DNA from: a virus
IMG/VR virus record: IMGVR_UViG_3300032088_000017
Location: 1-44,015 of that record
Strand: one strand, 5' to 3'
Length of the DNA stretch: 44,015 nt
Shown here: in pieces, positions 14,458-22,813 of the stretch
Layout: each line of letters starts with the position of its first letter
How positions within the stretch are numbered: the first letter of the stretch is position 1
The notes under the pieces: generated by a model
The model's input: only the letters and a program-made list of their open reading frames with translations
Told to the model about the DNA's origin: nothing
The model's database searches: none
Program-made: the position numbers and the translations under genes

Positions 14458-15429
14458 ATGCTTTTTGAGGAACAAATTGCAAGGAAGCCCGACCTATACC
14501 CGTGGACTAAACAGTTTATCGAGGCTATATGGAAAGGTTTTTGGACACCTGAAGAATTTAACTTTAGATCTGACTATTCACAATTCAAGACAGACTTAAC
14601 ACCAGAGGAACAACAGGTTGTTGTTAAGACGATGAGTGCAATTGGTCAAATAGAAATTGCAGTAAAATCGTTCTGGGCAGACGTAGGAAACCACTTACCT
14701 CATCCGTCAATCAAAGATCTTGGCTATGCTATGGCTAACTCTGAAGTCATACATAATATGGCTTATGAAAAGATTCTTGATGTTCTACATCTTACTCACG
14801 TATTCGAAGAAAACTTAAATGAAAAGGTCATACGTGGCCGCGTAGACTATTTGCGGAAATATAATAACAAAGTATATGATGACGACAAAAAACAGTATAT
14901 CTACTCCATAATGTTGTTTACATTATTTGTTGAGAACGTATCACTGTTCAGTCAGTTTTATATTATTATGCATATGAATCGCAATAAAGCTGTAATGAAA
15001 GATTGCGCGCAGCAGGTACAGTACACACGAAATGAAGAGATGTTGCATGCTCAAGTCGGTATTAAACTAATTCAAACATTACGTGAAGAATATCCTGAGC
15101 TGTTTGATGCCGAGTTACAAGCCCGCGTTCAAGAAGAATGTATCGAAGCCCTTAAAGCAGAGAGCAAAGTAATTGACTGGATCATGGACGGATATTCTGC
15201 GCCTGGTCTTAGTGCGCCAATTCTAAAGTCGTTTATTGCTAAACGCATGGCAGAGTCAATTGACCAAATTGGATTTGACAGCAGTGAAATTGTATATGAC
15301 AAAAGCTTATCAGACGAAACGTTTTGGTTTGACGAAGAATTATACGGTGCAAATATGACAGACTTCTTTCAGAAAAGGCCTGTCGAATACGCTAAAGGCC
15401 AAGGCATTAGCGCAGATGATTTATTTTAA
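14458..15429 (+). CDS. nrdB: Class I ribonucleotide reductase, small (radical) subunit
   Basis: A 323-residue NrdB-type protein that houses the metal centre and tyrosyl radical used by NrdA to reduce ribonucleotides to deoxyribonucleotides for phage DNA synthesis. Ligand patterns are visible: a likely first Glu near residue 66, then E96xxH99 with the radical Tyr103 (SEVIHNMAYEKIL), Glu in LFVENVSLF, and ExxH in NEEMLHAQ. The ATG at 14458 has GGAG 9 bases upstream; a TTG at 14443 is not needed. It lies 11 bases before nrdA with its own promoter. Confidence 0.95.
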   Translation: MLFEEQIARKPDLYPWTKQFIEAIWKGFWTPEEFNFRSDYSQFKTDLTPEEQQVVVKTMSAIGQIEIAVKSFWADVGNHLPHPSIKDLGYAMANSEVIHNMAYEKILDVLHLTHVFEENLNEKVIRGRVDYLRKYNNKVYDDDKKQYIYSIMLFTLFVENVSLFSQFYIIMHMNRNKAVMKDCAQQVQYTRNEEMLHAQVGIKLIQTLREEYPELFDAELQARVQEECIEALKAESKVIDWIMDGYSAPGLSAPILKSFIAKRMAESIDQIGFDSSEIVYDKSLSDETFWFDEELYGANMTDFFQKRPVEYAKGQGISADDLF

Positions 15430-15440
15430 AGGAGTATATA

Positions 15441-17084
15441 ATGGGATTTGATTGGCTAAACGAAGACTCACGAACGTTTTTAAGTCGTGGATATATCGAC
15501 GGTAATATGACCGCCGAAGAACGAGTAAGGGAAATTGCTAAAACCGCCGAAACTATTTTAGACAAAGAGGGCTTTGGCGATAAGTTTTATGACTACATGA
15601 GCCGCGGTTTTTATAGCCTGTCGTCTCCTGTATGGTCAAACTTCGGAACTAAGAAGGGATTACCTATTTCATGCAATGGTGTTTTTATTAACGACAACAT
15701 GGAATCGATCCTAATGAAAAATGCAGAAGTCGGTATGCAGACTAAGTTAGGTGCCGGGACTTCTGGTTACTTTGGTGCTATTAGACCGCGCGGGCATGTA
15801 ATTAACTCAGGCGGCACTGCAGATGGTCCGGTTCACTTTATGAATCTGACAGAAACGCAAGTTGATGTAGTTGCTCAGGGCTCAGTGCGCCGAGGATCTT
15901 TTGCAGCATACCTTGATATTGAATCACCAGACATTATGGAATTTCTTGAGTGCCGCGAAGAAGGTTCGACTATTATGCACCTTTCGCTTGGAGTATGCAT
16001 TAGCGACGAGTGGATGAACTCAATGATCCATGGTGATAATAACAAGCGGACTGTCTGGGCGCGTATTCTACGCAAGCGGCGTGAGAGTGGTTATCCGTAC
16101 TTGTTTTTCAAAGATGCAGTAAATAATAATAAGCCACAGGTTTTAAAAGACGAAGACATTACTATTTGGGCATCAAACCTTTGTTCAGAAATTTGCTTGC
16201 CATCATCCGAAGGCGAATCATTTGTGTGCAACTTGGCATCTATGAATTTGCTTACATTTGATGAGTGGGAAGAAACCGATGCAGTCGAAACTATGACTTG
16301 GTTCCTTGATGCCGTGATGGAAGAGTACATCGAAAAAACCGAAGGCATTAAGTTTATGGAGAGCGCTCGTGAATTTGCTATGAAATGGCGCGCGCTTGGT
16401 TTAGGCCAACTTGGCTGGCACTCGTACCTTCAGTCTAAAATGATTCCGTTCGAATCATTTGAAGCACATATGCTAGCGGCTAAAATCTCACGTACAATTG
16501 ATGAGAAATCTCTTGAGGCTTCAAAGGAATTAGCTATAGAATATGGTGAACCTGTAGGTATGCTTGGTTATGGCGAGCGAAACCTAACTCGCACCGCTGT
16601 AGCACCTACCACGTCATCTAGTTTCATCCTAGGACAGGTAAGCCCGAGTATAGAGCCATTAGCGTCTAATTATTTCACTAAAGATTTGGCAAAGGGTAAA
16701 TTTACATACCGTAACCCATATCTCAAACAGATCTTGGCAGATGCAGATAAAGATACAGACGAAGTATGGATGTCAATTCTAAAACGTGGTGGATCAGTAC
16801 AGCACTTAGAGTTTCTATCGGAACATGATAAATCGGTATTTAAGACGTTTAGTGAAATTACTCCACTCGTTATTGTTCAGCAAGCTGCAGCGCGTCAAAA
16901 GCACATTGACCAAGCACAATCACTTAATACCATGATACATCCTGACGTTAGTGCTAAAGATGTTAACGCACTGATTATAGAAGGATGGAAGCTAGGCATC
17001 AAAACTTTCTATTATCAACGGTCGGCTAATCCAGCACAAGAGCTGGTGCGGGATATTATGAACTGTGCAAGTTGTGAGGCATAA
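15441..17084 (+). CDS. nrdA: Class I ribonucleotide reductase, large (catalytic) subunit
   Basis: A 547-residue catalytic subunit, short because it lacks the N-terminal ATP-cone of cellular NrdA and so the usual dATP off-switch. Visible active-site elements are the redox Cys in LPISCN (near residue 77), NLCSEICLP with the N-C-E triad, the second redox Cys in VCNLASMN, the radical-transfer Tyr pair in FYYQRS, and a C-terminal CASC pair for reduction by glutaredoxin or thioredoxin. GGAG precedes the ATG. Such compact forms are known from marine phages. It works with NrdB upstream. Confidence 0.95.
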   Translation: MGFDWLNEDSRTFLSRGYIDGNMTAEERVREIAKTAETILDKEGFGDKFYDYMSRGFYSLSSPVWSNFGTKKGLPISCNGVFINDNMESILMKNAEVGMQTKLGAGTSGYFGAIRPRGHVINSGGTADGPVHFMNLTETQVDVVAQGSVRRGSFAAYLDIESPDIMEFLECREEGSTIMHLSLGVCISDEWMNSMIHGDNNKRTVWARILRKRRESGYPYLFFKDAVNNNKPQVLKDEDITIWASNLCSEICLPSSEGESFVCNLASMNLLTFDEWEETDAVETMTWFLDAVMEEYIEKTEGIKFMESAREFAMKWRALGLGQLGWHSYLQSKMIPFESFEAHMLAAKISRTIDEKSLEASKELAIEYGEPVGMLGYGERNLTRTAVAPTTSSSFILGQVSPSIEPLASNYFTKDLAKGKFTYRNPYLKQILADADKDTDEVWMSILKRGGSVQHLEFLSEHDKSVFKTFSEITPLVIVQQAAARQKHIDQAQSLNTMIHPDVSAKDVNALIIEGWKLGIKTFYYQRSANPAQELVRDIMNCASCEA

Positions 17085-17222
17085 ATGAATACGTATTTAA
17101 TAGAGTGTAGTTTTTGTGATGAAGAGAGTGAAGTAGTTAGCGAGGCAGAGCTGTCGCCAGACTACTGTCCGTTTTGCGGTAACACAGCAAATGCAATTGA
17201 GTTGGACTCAGACGAATATTGA
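17085..17222 (+). CDS. Small zinc-ribbon peptide after nrdA
   Basis: A 45-residue acidic peptide starting on the base after the nrdA stop. Two knuckles, CSFC (residues 8-11) and CPFCG (28-32), form a zinc-ribbon pattern. Small zinc ribbons next to ribonucleotide reductase recur in T4-like phages; an accessory redox or binding role is possible. It overlaps the start of the next gene by 32 bases if the longest start there is used. Confidence 0.7.
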   Translation: MNTYLIECSFCDEESEVVSEAELSPDYCPFCGNTANAIELDSDEY

Positions 17223-17646
17223 TATAGATAGCCTTATGTGGCTATATGAAAATAAAGAATTTACACTTAGCCCTGATGATCTTGAGGATTTTCAGGGCTT
17301 TGTCTATTGTATTACTGAAATTGATACCGGTAAGAAATATATCGGTAAGAAATTTTTTTGGAAACCAAAGATTTTACCTGTCACTAAGACTCGTAAACGC
17401 CGGAAGCGTACACGGGTTCCCTCTGACTGGCCTAAATATTATGGATCAAGCGCTCAGGTCAAGCTACTTGTGGAAGAGAAAGGCGAGCAAAATTACAAAA
17501 GAGAGATACTAAAACTATGTAAGACTAAAGGCACATGCTCATACTATGAAGCAAAATTACAGTTTGAGCACGACGTGTTACTCAGTGATGATTATTACAA
17601 TGAATTTATTGGTTGTAAAATTCATTCAAAACATGTTCGTGTATAA
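17191..17646 (+). CDS. GIY-YIG-like putative endonuclease
   Basis: A 151-residue protein with a degenerate GIY-YIG signature: GFVYC (residues 36-40) in place of GIY and KYIGKK (49-54) as YIG, followed by a basic loop (KTRKRRKRTRVPSDW) and KYYGSS. GIY-YIG enzymes cut DNA and include phage homing endonucleases, but this compact form, common in T4-like phages, may be a recombination or repair nuclease. The start is uncertain: the ATG at 17191 overlaps the zinc-ribbon gene, and the ATG at 17236 is an alternative. Neither has a strong ribosome site. Confidence 0.75.
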   Translation: MQLSWTQTNIDIDSLMWLYENKEFTLSPDDLEDFQGFVYCITEIDTGKKYIGKKFFWKPKILPVTKTRKRRKRTRVPSDWPKYYGSSAQVKLLVEEKGEQNYKREILKLCKTKGTCSYYEAKLQFEHDVLLSDDYYNEFIGCKIHSKHVRV

Positions 17647-17649
17647 ATA
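17642..17649 (+). promoter_or_regulatory. T4-type late promoter TATAAATA
   Basis: An exact match overlapping the end of the upstream gene, 22 bases before the ATG at 17671. The predicted start near 17655 leaves a leader containing GAGG. It makes the following gene a late gene amid early ones. Confidence 0.85.
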
Positions 17650-17670
17650 CAGTTATATAAAATGAGGTGA

Positions 17671-18093
17671 ATGATGGTTAAACTAATTCATGAAGTGCTT
17701 GATGAAGCACGTAAGAAACGATCTAAGGCCGAGACGGTTGCTGTATTACAGCAAAACGAAACTTGGGCACTTAAAGATATTCTACGAGGATCTATGGATT
17801 CGACAGTAGAATTTGCGATCCCAGATGGTGATCCACCCTATACCCCAGGACAGGAGTATAGCGCTCCAAGAAATCTTCTCAAAGAACATAAGCGGTTTGT
17901 ATACTTTGTCAAAGGTACTCGTCACGACGAGATGCCTCAATTTAAACGTGAGCGTATCTTCTTTGAAATTTTAGAAGGCATTGACCCCAACGATGCCAAG
18001 CACGTTGTCAACATGGTGAATAAAAAAGCACCAGCCGGCATTTCTCGACCCGCTGTGGAAGAAGCCTTCCCTGGGTTGTTGAAAGATACATGA
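17671..18093 (+). CDS. DUF6433-like conserved late protein
   Basis: A 140-residue protein. The pattern is LIHEVLDEARKKRSKAE, then NETWALKDILRGSMDSTVEF, DPPYTPG and HKRFVYFVKG, a family (DUF6433) I recognise from cyanophages and other T4-like phages. GAGG precedes a double ATG (17671 and 17674), and a perfect late promoter lies 22 bases upstream, so it is probably made with virion proteins. No catalytic motif is visible. An assembly or virion role is inferred. Confidence 0.8.
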   Translation: MMVKLIHEVLDEARKKRSKAETVAVLQQNETWALKDILRGSMDSTVEFAIPDGDPPYTPGQEYSAPRNLLKEHKRFVYFVKGTRHDEMPQFKRERIFFEILEGIDPNDAKHVVNMVNKKAPAGISRPAVEEAFPGLLKDT

Positions 18094-18143
18094 TGTGAAA
18101 GTGAGGAAATAAACTACAATTTAACTGTAAGGGGAACCTATGC

Positions 18144-18296
18144 ATGTCAAAAACTCAGCTAGATAGATTAATCCAAGACTCGAACGAACTGCGATTATAT
18201 GCAGATAAACTTAAAGAACGAGGAAAGGATATATTATATCAGAAAATTCTAGCTAAGCGTCAATATCTTGACAAACGTATAAATGAGGCTTTATAG
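18144..18296 (+). CDS. Small helical protein
   Basis: A 50-residue charged peptide that should form one or two helices (KTQLDRLIQDSNELRLYADKL). AGGGGA lies about 8 bases before the ATG at 18144. No family is recognised. It ends just before the promoter at 18308, and no promoter of its own is clear; it may be transcribed from the late promoter at 17642. Confidence 0.6.
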   Translation: MSKTQLDRLIQDSNELRLYADKLKERGKDILYQKILAKRQYLDKRINEAL

Positions 18297-18302
18297 TAAA
18301 AA

Positions 18303-18361
18303 AGGAGTTTACAATCTCCTCCGAGTATGGTACAATAAGAAGTATTCGTTATTCGGAGGAG
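18303..18361 (+). promoter_or_regulatory. Early promoter in a hairpin, with a possible ribosome-site sequestering repeat
   Basis: TTTACA (18308-18313) lies in the loop of AGGAG/CTCCT (18303-18320), and TACAAT (18331-18336) follows at 17 bp. CTCCTCCGA (18316-18324), upstream of the expected start near 18343, is exactly complementary to TCGGAGGAG (18353-18361), the ribosome site of the next gene. Read-through RNA could therefore hide the site, while RNA from this promoter could not. Confidence 0.75.
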
Positions 18362-18371
18362 ATAATACCCT

Positions 18372-18929
18372 ATGAACATTTTTATACTAGATCGCAATCC
18401 ACACGAGGCTGCTAGGCTTCAATGCGATAAACACGTAGTAAAAATGATCGTCGAATCAGCACAGATGTTATCTACTGCACATCGCATGATTGACGGCTAT
18501 CAAGAAAAACGTCCTTCAAAATCTGGCAAGACTATGGTTAAGTACTGGAAATTGCTTGACGAACGAGAAGACACTATGTACAAAGCAGTGCATGTCGGTC
18601 ATCCTTGTACAGTGTGGACAATGAATAACGATAATAATTATATGTGGCACTACGATCACTTTACAGAACTATGCCGCGAATACACTTATCGATATGGCAA
18701 AGTGCATGCAACTGAAAAGCTACTTAAAAAAATGCTTTCAAAAACTCCTAATAATATCAAAGCCGGTCATAAATACGCATGTACAGCGTTTCCATTAGCT
18801 ATGCAGCATGAGCCTCAATGCATGATGGATGATCCAGTTAAATCATACCAAGCGTATTATAAAACTAAGGCAGCACGGTTTAACATGGTGTGGACTAAGC
18901 GAGATGTACCGGAGTGGTTTAATGCTTGA
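18372..18929 (+). CDS. Conserved T4-like phage protein of unknown function
   Basis: A 185-residue protein with the pattern NIFILDRNPHEAARLQCDKH followed by VVKMIVESAQMLSTAHRMIDG, then VGHPCTVW and PLAMQHEPQC, a family present in many T4-like phages. Conserved His, Cys and Asp residues suggest an enzyme or metal site, but I know no established activity. It has a very strong ribosome site (GGAGGAG) and its own promoter, so it is an early gene. It overlaps the next gene by 8 bases. Confidence 0.8.
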   Translation: MNIFILDRNPHEAARLQCDKHVVKMIVESAQMLSTAHRMIDGYQEKRPSKSGKTMVKYWKLLDEREDTMYKAVHVGHPCTVWTMNNDNNYMWHYDHFTELCREYTYRYGKVHATEKLLKKMLSKTPNNIKAGHKYACTAFPLAMQHEPQCMMDDPVKSYQAYYKTKAARFNMVWTKRDVPEWFNA

Positions 18930-19218
18930 TACTCATGCACAAAACATATTTAATAAAAACATTAACATGATGGTTCCGTATTACATAATGGCTGCATATG
19001 CATATTATAAGGATGATGATCCTATATTCTCTGATGCCTTCTTTGATAACATGTCAAAGATTATGCTTGACGAATGGATGAATATATATCATTATCACAA
19101 AGACTTAATAACAATTGAAGATTTAAAGGGTGGAACTTACTTAGGCAAATATCCGTCTATTGTTAAGGGTGCACTCAAAAACCTACGTGGAGTACAAAAT
19201 GAAAGACCAGTTAATTAA
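18922..19218 (+). CDS. Hypothetical phage protein
   Basis: A 98-residue protein starting at the ATG at 18922 inside the end of the previous gene. The frame extends further upstream but has no better start. It is rich in Tyr, Met and Asp (NMMVPYYIMAAYAYYKDDD), with a C-terminal GGTYLGKYPSIVKGALKNL. I recognise the type from cyanophage gene neighbourhoods near phoH but know no function. It overlaps the following gene by 20 bases. Confidence 0.65.
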   Translation: MLDTHAQNIFNKNINMMVPYYIMAAYAYYKDDDPIFSDAFFDNMSKIMLDEWMNIYHYHKDLITIEDLKGGTYLGKYPSIVKGALKNLRGVQNERPVN

Positions 19219-19393
19219 AGCAATGCGCATGCACGCCGAAGGTGAGCTTGAGCGCGCTAAAACTAATGTTATGGTTTATATGAATCAAAGTGTTGGTATT
19301 GGTGAACACAGCGATATTGTCGAAGCAATGCAAGAAGAGCTTGACAAAATGGCTATGCATACAGACCGAATTGAAATGCTTAATCATTTTTAA
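19199..19393 (+). CDS. Conserved small helical phage protein
   Basis: A 64-residue protein with KDQLIKAMRMHAEGELERAK, then NVMVYMNQSVGIGEHSDIVE and EELDKMAMHTDRIEML. GVGIGEH-type small proteins next to phoH are common in T4-like phages. GGAG lies 6 bases before the ATG at 19199. It is all-helical by appearance, probably an oligomer or partner protein. The function is unknown. Confidence 0.75.
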   Translation: MKDQLIKAMRMHAEGELERAKTNVMVYMNQSVGIGEHSDIVEAMQEELDKMAMHTDRIEMLNHF

Positions 19394-19404
19394 GGAGTAA
19401 GCCT

Positions 19405-19641
19405 ATGCCTATATACAAAGTTAAACGCGCAGGTGTCGAAGACAGCACTGCATGGGAAGTAACTTGCTCTTATAGCGAGCTTACAGCTATGTGTGAAGAA
19501 TACGGATTAGTCCAGGAATTATCTACGCCTAACTTTGTGTCTAGCACAGGTAATCAGATTAATAAAACTTCAGATGGTTGGAAAGATCGTCTTTCTACTA
19601 TCAAGTCCCAAGCTGGCAGAAATAATTCAATTAAACTATGA
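19405..19641 (+). CDS. Small phage protein, degenerate FmdB-like
   Basis: A 78-residue protein starting MPIYKVKRAG and ending in a conserved-looking KTSDGWKDRLSTIKSQAG. The ends resemble the FmdB-like zinc-ribbon proteins that sit beside phoH in cyanophages, but the CxxC knuckles are missing here (only single Cys residues), so zinc binding is unlikely. AAGGAG precedes the ATG. It overlaps phoH by 4 bases. Confidence 0.65.
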   Translation: MPIYKVKRAGVEDSTAWEVTCSYSELTAMCEEYGLVQELSTPNFVSSTGNQINKTSDGWKDRLSTIKSQAGRNNSIKL

Positions 19642-20336
19642 AGCAAAAAAGTATTATTAAAAACAACTCGCTGCAGATTAGATATGACGATATGCTTGAG
19701 TATCCGCCTATCACAGACAATCAAGGCATTGCATATCAGGCATGGGATGATGACTGTAATTTAGTATTAACAGGCTCTGCTGGTACTGGCAAGACATTTA
19801 TGGGCATGTATCTTGGATTAGAAGCAGTGCTTGATCCTGACACGCTTCAAGATCGTCTCGTCGTAATTAGGTCTATGGTACCGACGCGTGATATGGGATT
19901 TATGCCAGGAACTAGGGAAGAGAAAGAAGACGTTTACACTGCGCCATATAAGGCCATTGCTGATGAGCTGTTTAACGAAAAAGGCACATGGAACAAAGCA
20001 CTAAACACAAAGAAAATCTCTTTTGAATCTACATCCTTTATACGAGGTGTGACTATAGATAATGCTGTAGTCCTCGTTGATGAGATGCAAAATTTAAATT
20101 TTCATGAGCTTGATTCTGTCATTACTCGTGTTGGCCGTAACTCAAGAATTATTTTTTCTGGCGACCATCTACAAACAGATTTTAAGTTTAATGATGATAA
20201 ATCAGGAATATATAAATTCTTATCAATCGTAGAACAATTAAAGAACTTTGAAATAGTAAACTTTGGCTGGGAAGATATTGTAAGATCTGACTTTGTCCGA
20301 GACTATATCATGACCAAAGAAATGTTAAACTTATAA
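19638..20336 (+). CDS. phoH: PhoH-like P-loop ATPase
   Basis: A 232-residue PhoH-family protein. Walker A is GSAGTGKT (46-53) and Walker B VVLVDEMQN (144-152); a further conserved segment is IIFSGDHLQTD. PhoH-like genes are common in marine phages and bind and hydrolyse ATP; a helicase-related or RNA-metabolism role has been proposed, and the link to phosphate starvation is not general. It overlaps the previous gene by 4 bases and is followed by the endolysin. Confidence 0.92.
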   Translation: MKQKSIIKNNSLQIRYDDMLEYPPITDNQGIAYQAWDDDCNLVLTGSAGTGKTFMGMYLGLEAVLDPDTLQDRLVVIRSMVPTRDMGFMPGTREEKEDVYTAPYKAIADELFNEKGTWNKALNTKKISFESTSFIRGVTIDNAVVLVDEMQNLNFHELDSVITRVGRNSRIIFSGDHLQTDFKFNDDKSGIYKFLSIVEQLKNFEIVNFGWEDIVRSDFVRDYIMTKEMLNL

Positions 20337-20345
20337 GGAGCAGAG

Positions 20346-21212
20346 ATGCTGACCGAACAAGAATTAGCTAAGCTAATCCCCGGAAACAAAGACGTAGGCG
20401 CTTGGCACGAAGCCTTGGCTGCTATTATGCCAAAGTATGGCATCACATCTAAACGAAGGATCGCGCATTTTATTTCTCAGTGCGCGCATGAATCTAATAA
20501 TTTTCGTAGTTTATCTGAAAATCTAAACTACAGTGAGAAGGCATTGAACGCTGTGTTTGGCCGCTATTTTGGCACAGGCGGAACCAAACGTAACGCAGCA
20601 GAATACGCACGCAACCCAGAGAAAATTGCTAATTATGTTTATCAGGACGAGTTTCGTAAATATAAAATGGGCAATGTAAATCCAGGTGACGGATGGTTGT
20701 TCCGCGGCCGCGGCCTAAAGCAACTTACCGGACGTGAAAACTATACGCGATTTGGCAAATCTGTTGGTATGACTGCAGAACAAGCAGCAAGCTATGTTGC
20801 CACACCAAAGGGTGCTGTTGAGAGTGCATGCTGGTTTTGGGATGCAAACAAGTTAAACAAGATTGCAGATACTGACGACGTGAAACGCATGACTAAGAAA
20901 ATCAATGGCGGTAATATCGGACTAGCTGATCGCCAGTCTAGGTATGTGAAGGCAATGTCAGTCCTTGGTTCACCTATTGCAGTTGACGCTCTCAACGACG
21001 ATGATGATGCACCAGACATCGATGATATTGGTGTATTGCGCAAAGGTTCACGTGGCGCAGGCGTTAAGATGATGCAAGAAGCATTGGGCATCGGTGCAGA
21101 CGGATCGTTTGGTCCAGGCACAGAACGAGCTCTTAAGAAGTGGCAAGCAGCAAAAGGCTTAACACCTGATGGTATTGCCGGACCAAATACTTTAGAAAAA
21201 CTTCTCGGTTAG
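20346..21212 (+). CDS. Endolysin: GH19 domain plus peptidoglycan-binding domain
   Basis: A 288-residue modular lysin. Residues 1 to about 215 are a glycoside hydrolase family 19 (chitinase/lysozyme-like) domain with catalytic Glu49 in CAHESNNF, then RGRGLKQLTGRENY and INGG. About 225-288 form a peptidoglycan-binding-1 domain (LRKGSRGAGVKMMQEALG, GPGTERALKKWQ). It would cut glycan strands after release to the periplasm. No signal peptide is seen, so a holin is needed. AAGGAG precedes the ATG. A promoter follows at once. Confidence 0.93.
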   Translation: MLTEQELAKLIPGNKDVGAWHEALAAIMPKYGITSKRRIAHFISQCAHESNNFRSLSENLNYSEKALNAVFGRYFGTGGTKRNAAEYARNPEKIANYVYQDEFRKYKMGNVNPGDGWLFRGRGLKQLTGRENYTRFGKSVGMTAEQAASYVATPKGAVESACWFWDANKLNKIADTDDVKRMTKKINGGNIGLADRQSRYVKAMSVLGSPIAVDALNDDDDAPDIDDIGVLRKGSRGAGVKMMQEALGIGADGSFGPGTERALKKWQAAKGLTPDGIAGPNTLEKLLG

Positions 21213-21215
21213 GGG

Positions 21216-21244
21216 TTTACAAGCTGCATGTGATCTGATATAAT
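21216..21244 (+). promoter_or_regulatory. Early promoter
   Basis: TTTACA (21216-21221), a 17-bp spacer and consensus TATAAT (21239-21244), starting four bases after the endolysin stop and preceded by AGGGG. It drives the exonuclease gene. Confidence 0.85.
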
Positions 21245-21269
21245 AGATTTATATTAAGTTAGGAATCAC

Positions 21270-21953
21270 ATGCAGTTTATACACGAAAAAATCGACAAAG
21301 GCTATGACACACTTAAACGTGAGGATGGCGAAACACGTCGATATATGACACCAAACGGTGTCGCTTATCCTTCAGTCACAACAGTTACAGGTATTCTCAA
21401 TGCCGACAGCATAGCGGCTTGGCGCGCTCGTGTAGGTGACGAAGAAGCAAATAAGATCGGCCATAAAGCCGCTACGCGTGGCACGGCCGTTCACAATCTA
21501 ATAGAAAAATATCTACTCAATGATCCTGAGTATGGCAAGGATGTATTGCCACATGTGATGCAAAGTCTAGTCAATCTCAAGCCGATACTAGATAAACGCC
21601 TTAATAAAATCTATGAACTTGAGGTACCGCTTTATAGCGATCATCTTAAATTGGCCGGCACATGTGATTGCGCATGTGAGTTTGACGGTGTCAACAGTAT
21701 TGTTGACTTTAAGACATCAAAGTGGCCAAAGAAAAAATCACTTATTTCAAACTACTTTGTACAAGCAGCCGCATATTCTATTATGTGGGAAGAGCGCACT
21801 GGCATGGCTATGCCAAATCTTGTTATTGTTATGGATGTCGATGGCGGAAGGCCTTTGACATATAAAGAACATCGTGATAATTGGACTGATAAGCTCACAG
21901 AAACTATAGCACTTTATAACAAACAGCAGAATGAACGTGCTTTATTTGGATAA
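21270..21953 (+). CDS. RecB-like PD-(D/E)XK exonuclease
   Basis: A 227-residue nuclease of the RecB/Cas4-like PD-(D/E)XK superfamily found in T4-like marine phages. Landmarks are RGTAVHNLIEKYL (70-82), Glu118, GTCD (130-133), the core VDFKTSK with Asp146 and Lys148, and YFVQAAAYS with Gln165. It probably degrades host DNA or processes ends in recombination. There are no four-Cys iron-sulfur ligands as in Cas4 (CDCAC is internal). AGGAA precedes the ATG, and its own early promoter lies just upstream. Confidence 0.9.
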   Translation: MQFIHEKIDKGYDTLKREDGETRRYMTPNGVAYPSVTTVTGILNADSIAAWRARVGDEEANKIGHKAATRGTAVHNLIEKYLLNDPEYGKDVLPHVMQSLVNLKPILDKRLNKIYELEVPLYSDHLKLAGTCDCACEFDGVNSIVDFKTSKWPKKKSLISNYFVQAAAYSIMWEERTGMAMPNLVIVMDVDGGRPLTYKEHRDNWTDKLTETIALYNKQQNERALFG

Positions 21954-21963
21954 TAATGCGTTT

Positions 21964-21998
21964 AGGGGGTTTACAACCCCTTTCAAATGTGGTATAAA
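21964..21998 (+). promoter_or_regulatory. Overlapping hairpin and early promoter
   Basis: GGGGTT (21966-21971) pairs with AACCCC (21975-21980) around TAC, with the -35 TTTACA (21970-21975) at the tip, then TTT. The -10 TATAAA (21993-21998) lies 17 bp downstream. As a terminator it is weak because the T-run is short. Confidence 0.8.
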
Positions 21999-22031
21999 GA
22001 CTATAGTTAAGTTAGTATGAAAGGAATATAT

Positions 22032-22619
22032 ATGATTAACAATTTAAATAAAGTCATCCTCACAGATTGTGATGGTGTCCTCATGAACTGGGAATACGCA
22101 TTCCATACTTGGATGCAACATCGGGGCTATACTCCTGTGCCTGGTAATGAAAATGATTACGATATGGGCGATCGGTATGGCCTAGACAATACCACTAAAC
22201 AACAAGTCGTTCGGAACTTTAACGAGTCTGCCGCAATTGGCTTCTTGCCTCCTTTACGGGACGCTATGTATTATGTAGATCTGCTTCACCGGAAGCACGG
22301 TTATACATTTCATATGATTACTTCTCTGTCAAAAGATGAGAGTGCTCAAGCTCTTCGGATCGCAAACACTAAAAAGTTGTTTGGTGATACGGCCTTTACT
22401 AAATTCATCTTTGCTGATACTGGCGAAGATAAAGATGAGGTGCTAGCGCCTTACATTGATAGCGGTTTATTTTGGATTGAAGACAAAGTAGAAAATGCCG
22501 AGCTTGGTGTTAAATACGGCCTTGAATCTCTTTTAATTGAACATGGCCATAATATGGATTGTGCTGACATTGCTCTAATGAAAAATTGGAAAGAAGTGTA
22601 TGACTTTATCACTGGCTAG
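22032..22619 (+). CDS. HAD-superfamily phosphatase/nucleotidase-like protein
   Basis: A 195-residue HAD-like hydrolase: motif I DCDGVLMNW with the nucleophile Asp12 and acid/base Asp14, a Thr/Ser motif II in MITSLSKD, and a late acidic motif (FWIEDKVENA). It resembles phage 5'-nucleotidase/NagD-type proteins and would dephosphorylate a nucleotide or sugar phosphate. I use the ATG at 22032 with AAGGAA 5 bases upstream instead of the earlier ATG at 22017, which overlaps that site. It directly precedes the glycan cluster. Confidence 0.85.
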   Translation: MINNLNKVILTDCDGVLMNWEYAFHTWMQHRGYTPVPGNENDYDMGDRYGLDNTTKQQVVRNFNESAAIGFLPPLRDAMYYVDLLHRKHGYTFHMITSLSKDESAQALRIANTKKLFGDTAFTKFIFADTGEDKDEVLAPYIDSGLFWIEDKVENAELGVKYGLESLLIEHGHNMDCADIALMKNWKEVYDFITG

Positions 22620-22809
22620 TCTGCTTAATCTGCGGACAGAATACGAAGCAATTATAAATCGCTATAAGATACCAAATGAGTATAAGAACAGCACTATAGA
22701 TAGTGTGACATGGTTCTTAAGCCATGGCCGTAAACCGAACAGGCTTAGGCCGTCTTATATAAGAGCTGTAACTATTGCAGAAATAATTATAAGAGAATCT
22801 AAAAGGTGA
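22600..22809 (+). CDS. Small basic hypothetical protein
   Basis: A 69-residue protein whose ATG lies 20 bases inside the HAD gene. It is basic, with a pattern of helices (LRTEYEAIINRYKIPNEYKN, IRAVTIAEIIIRES) suggesting a small DNA- or protein-binding protein. The family is not recognised. The next gene follows after 4 bases, so it belongs to the same transcript. Confidence 0.6.
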   Translation: MTLSLASLLNLRTEYEAIINRYKIPNEYKNSTIDSVTWFLSHGRKPNRLRPSYIRAVTIAEIIIRESKR

Positions 22810-22813
22810 CATA

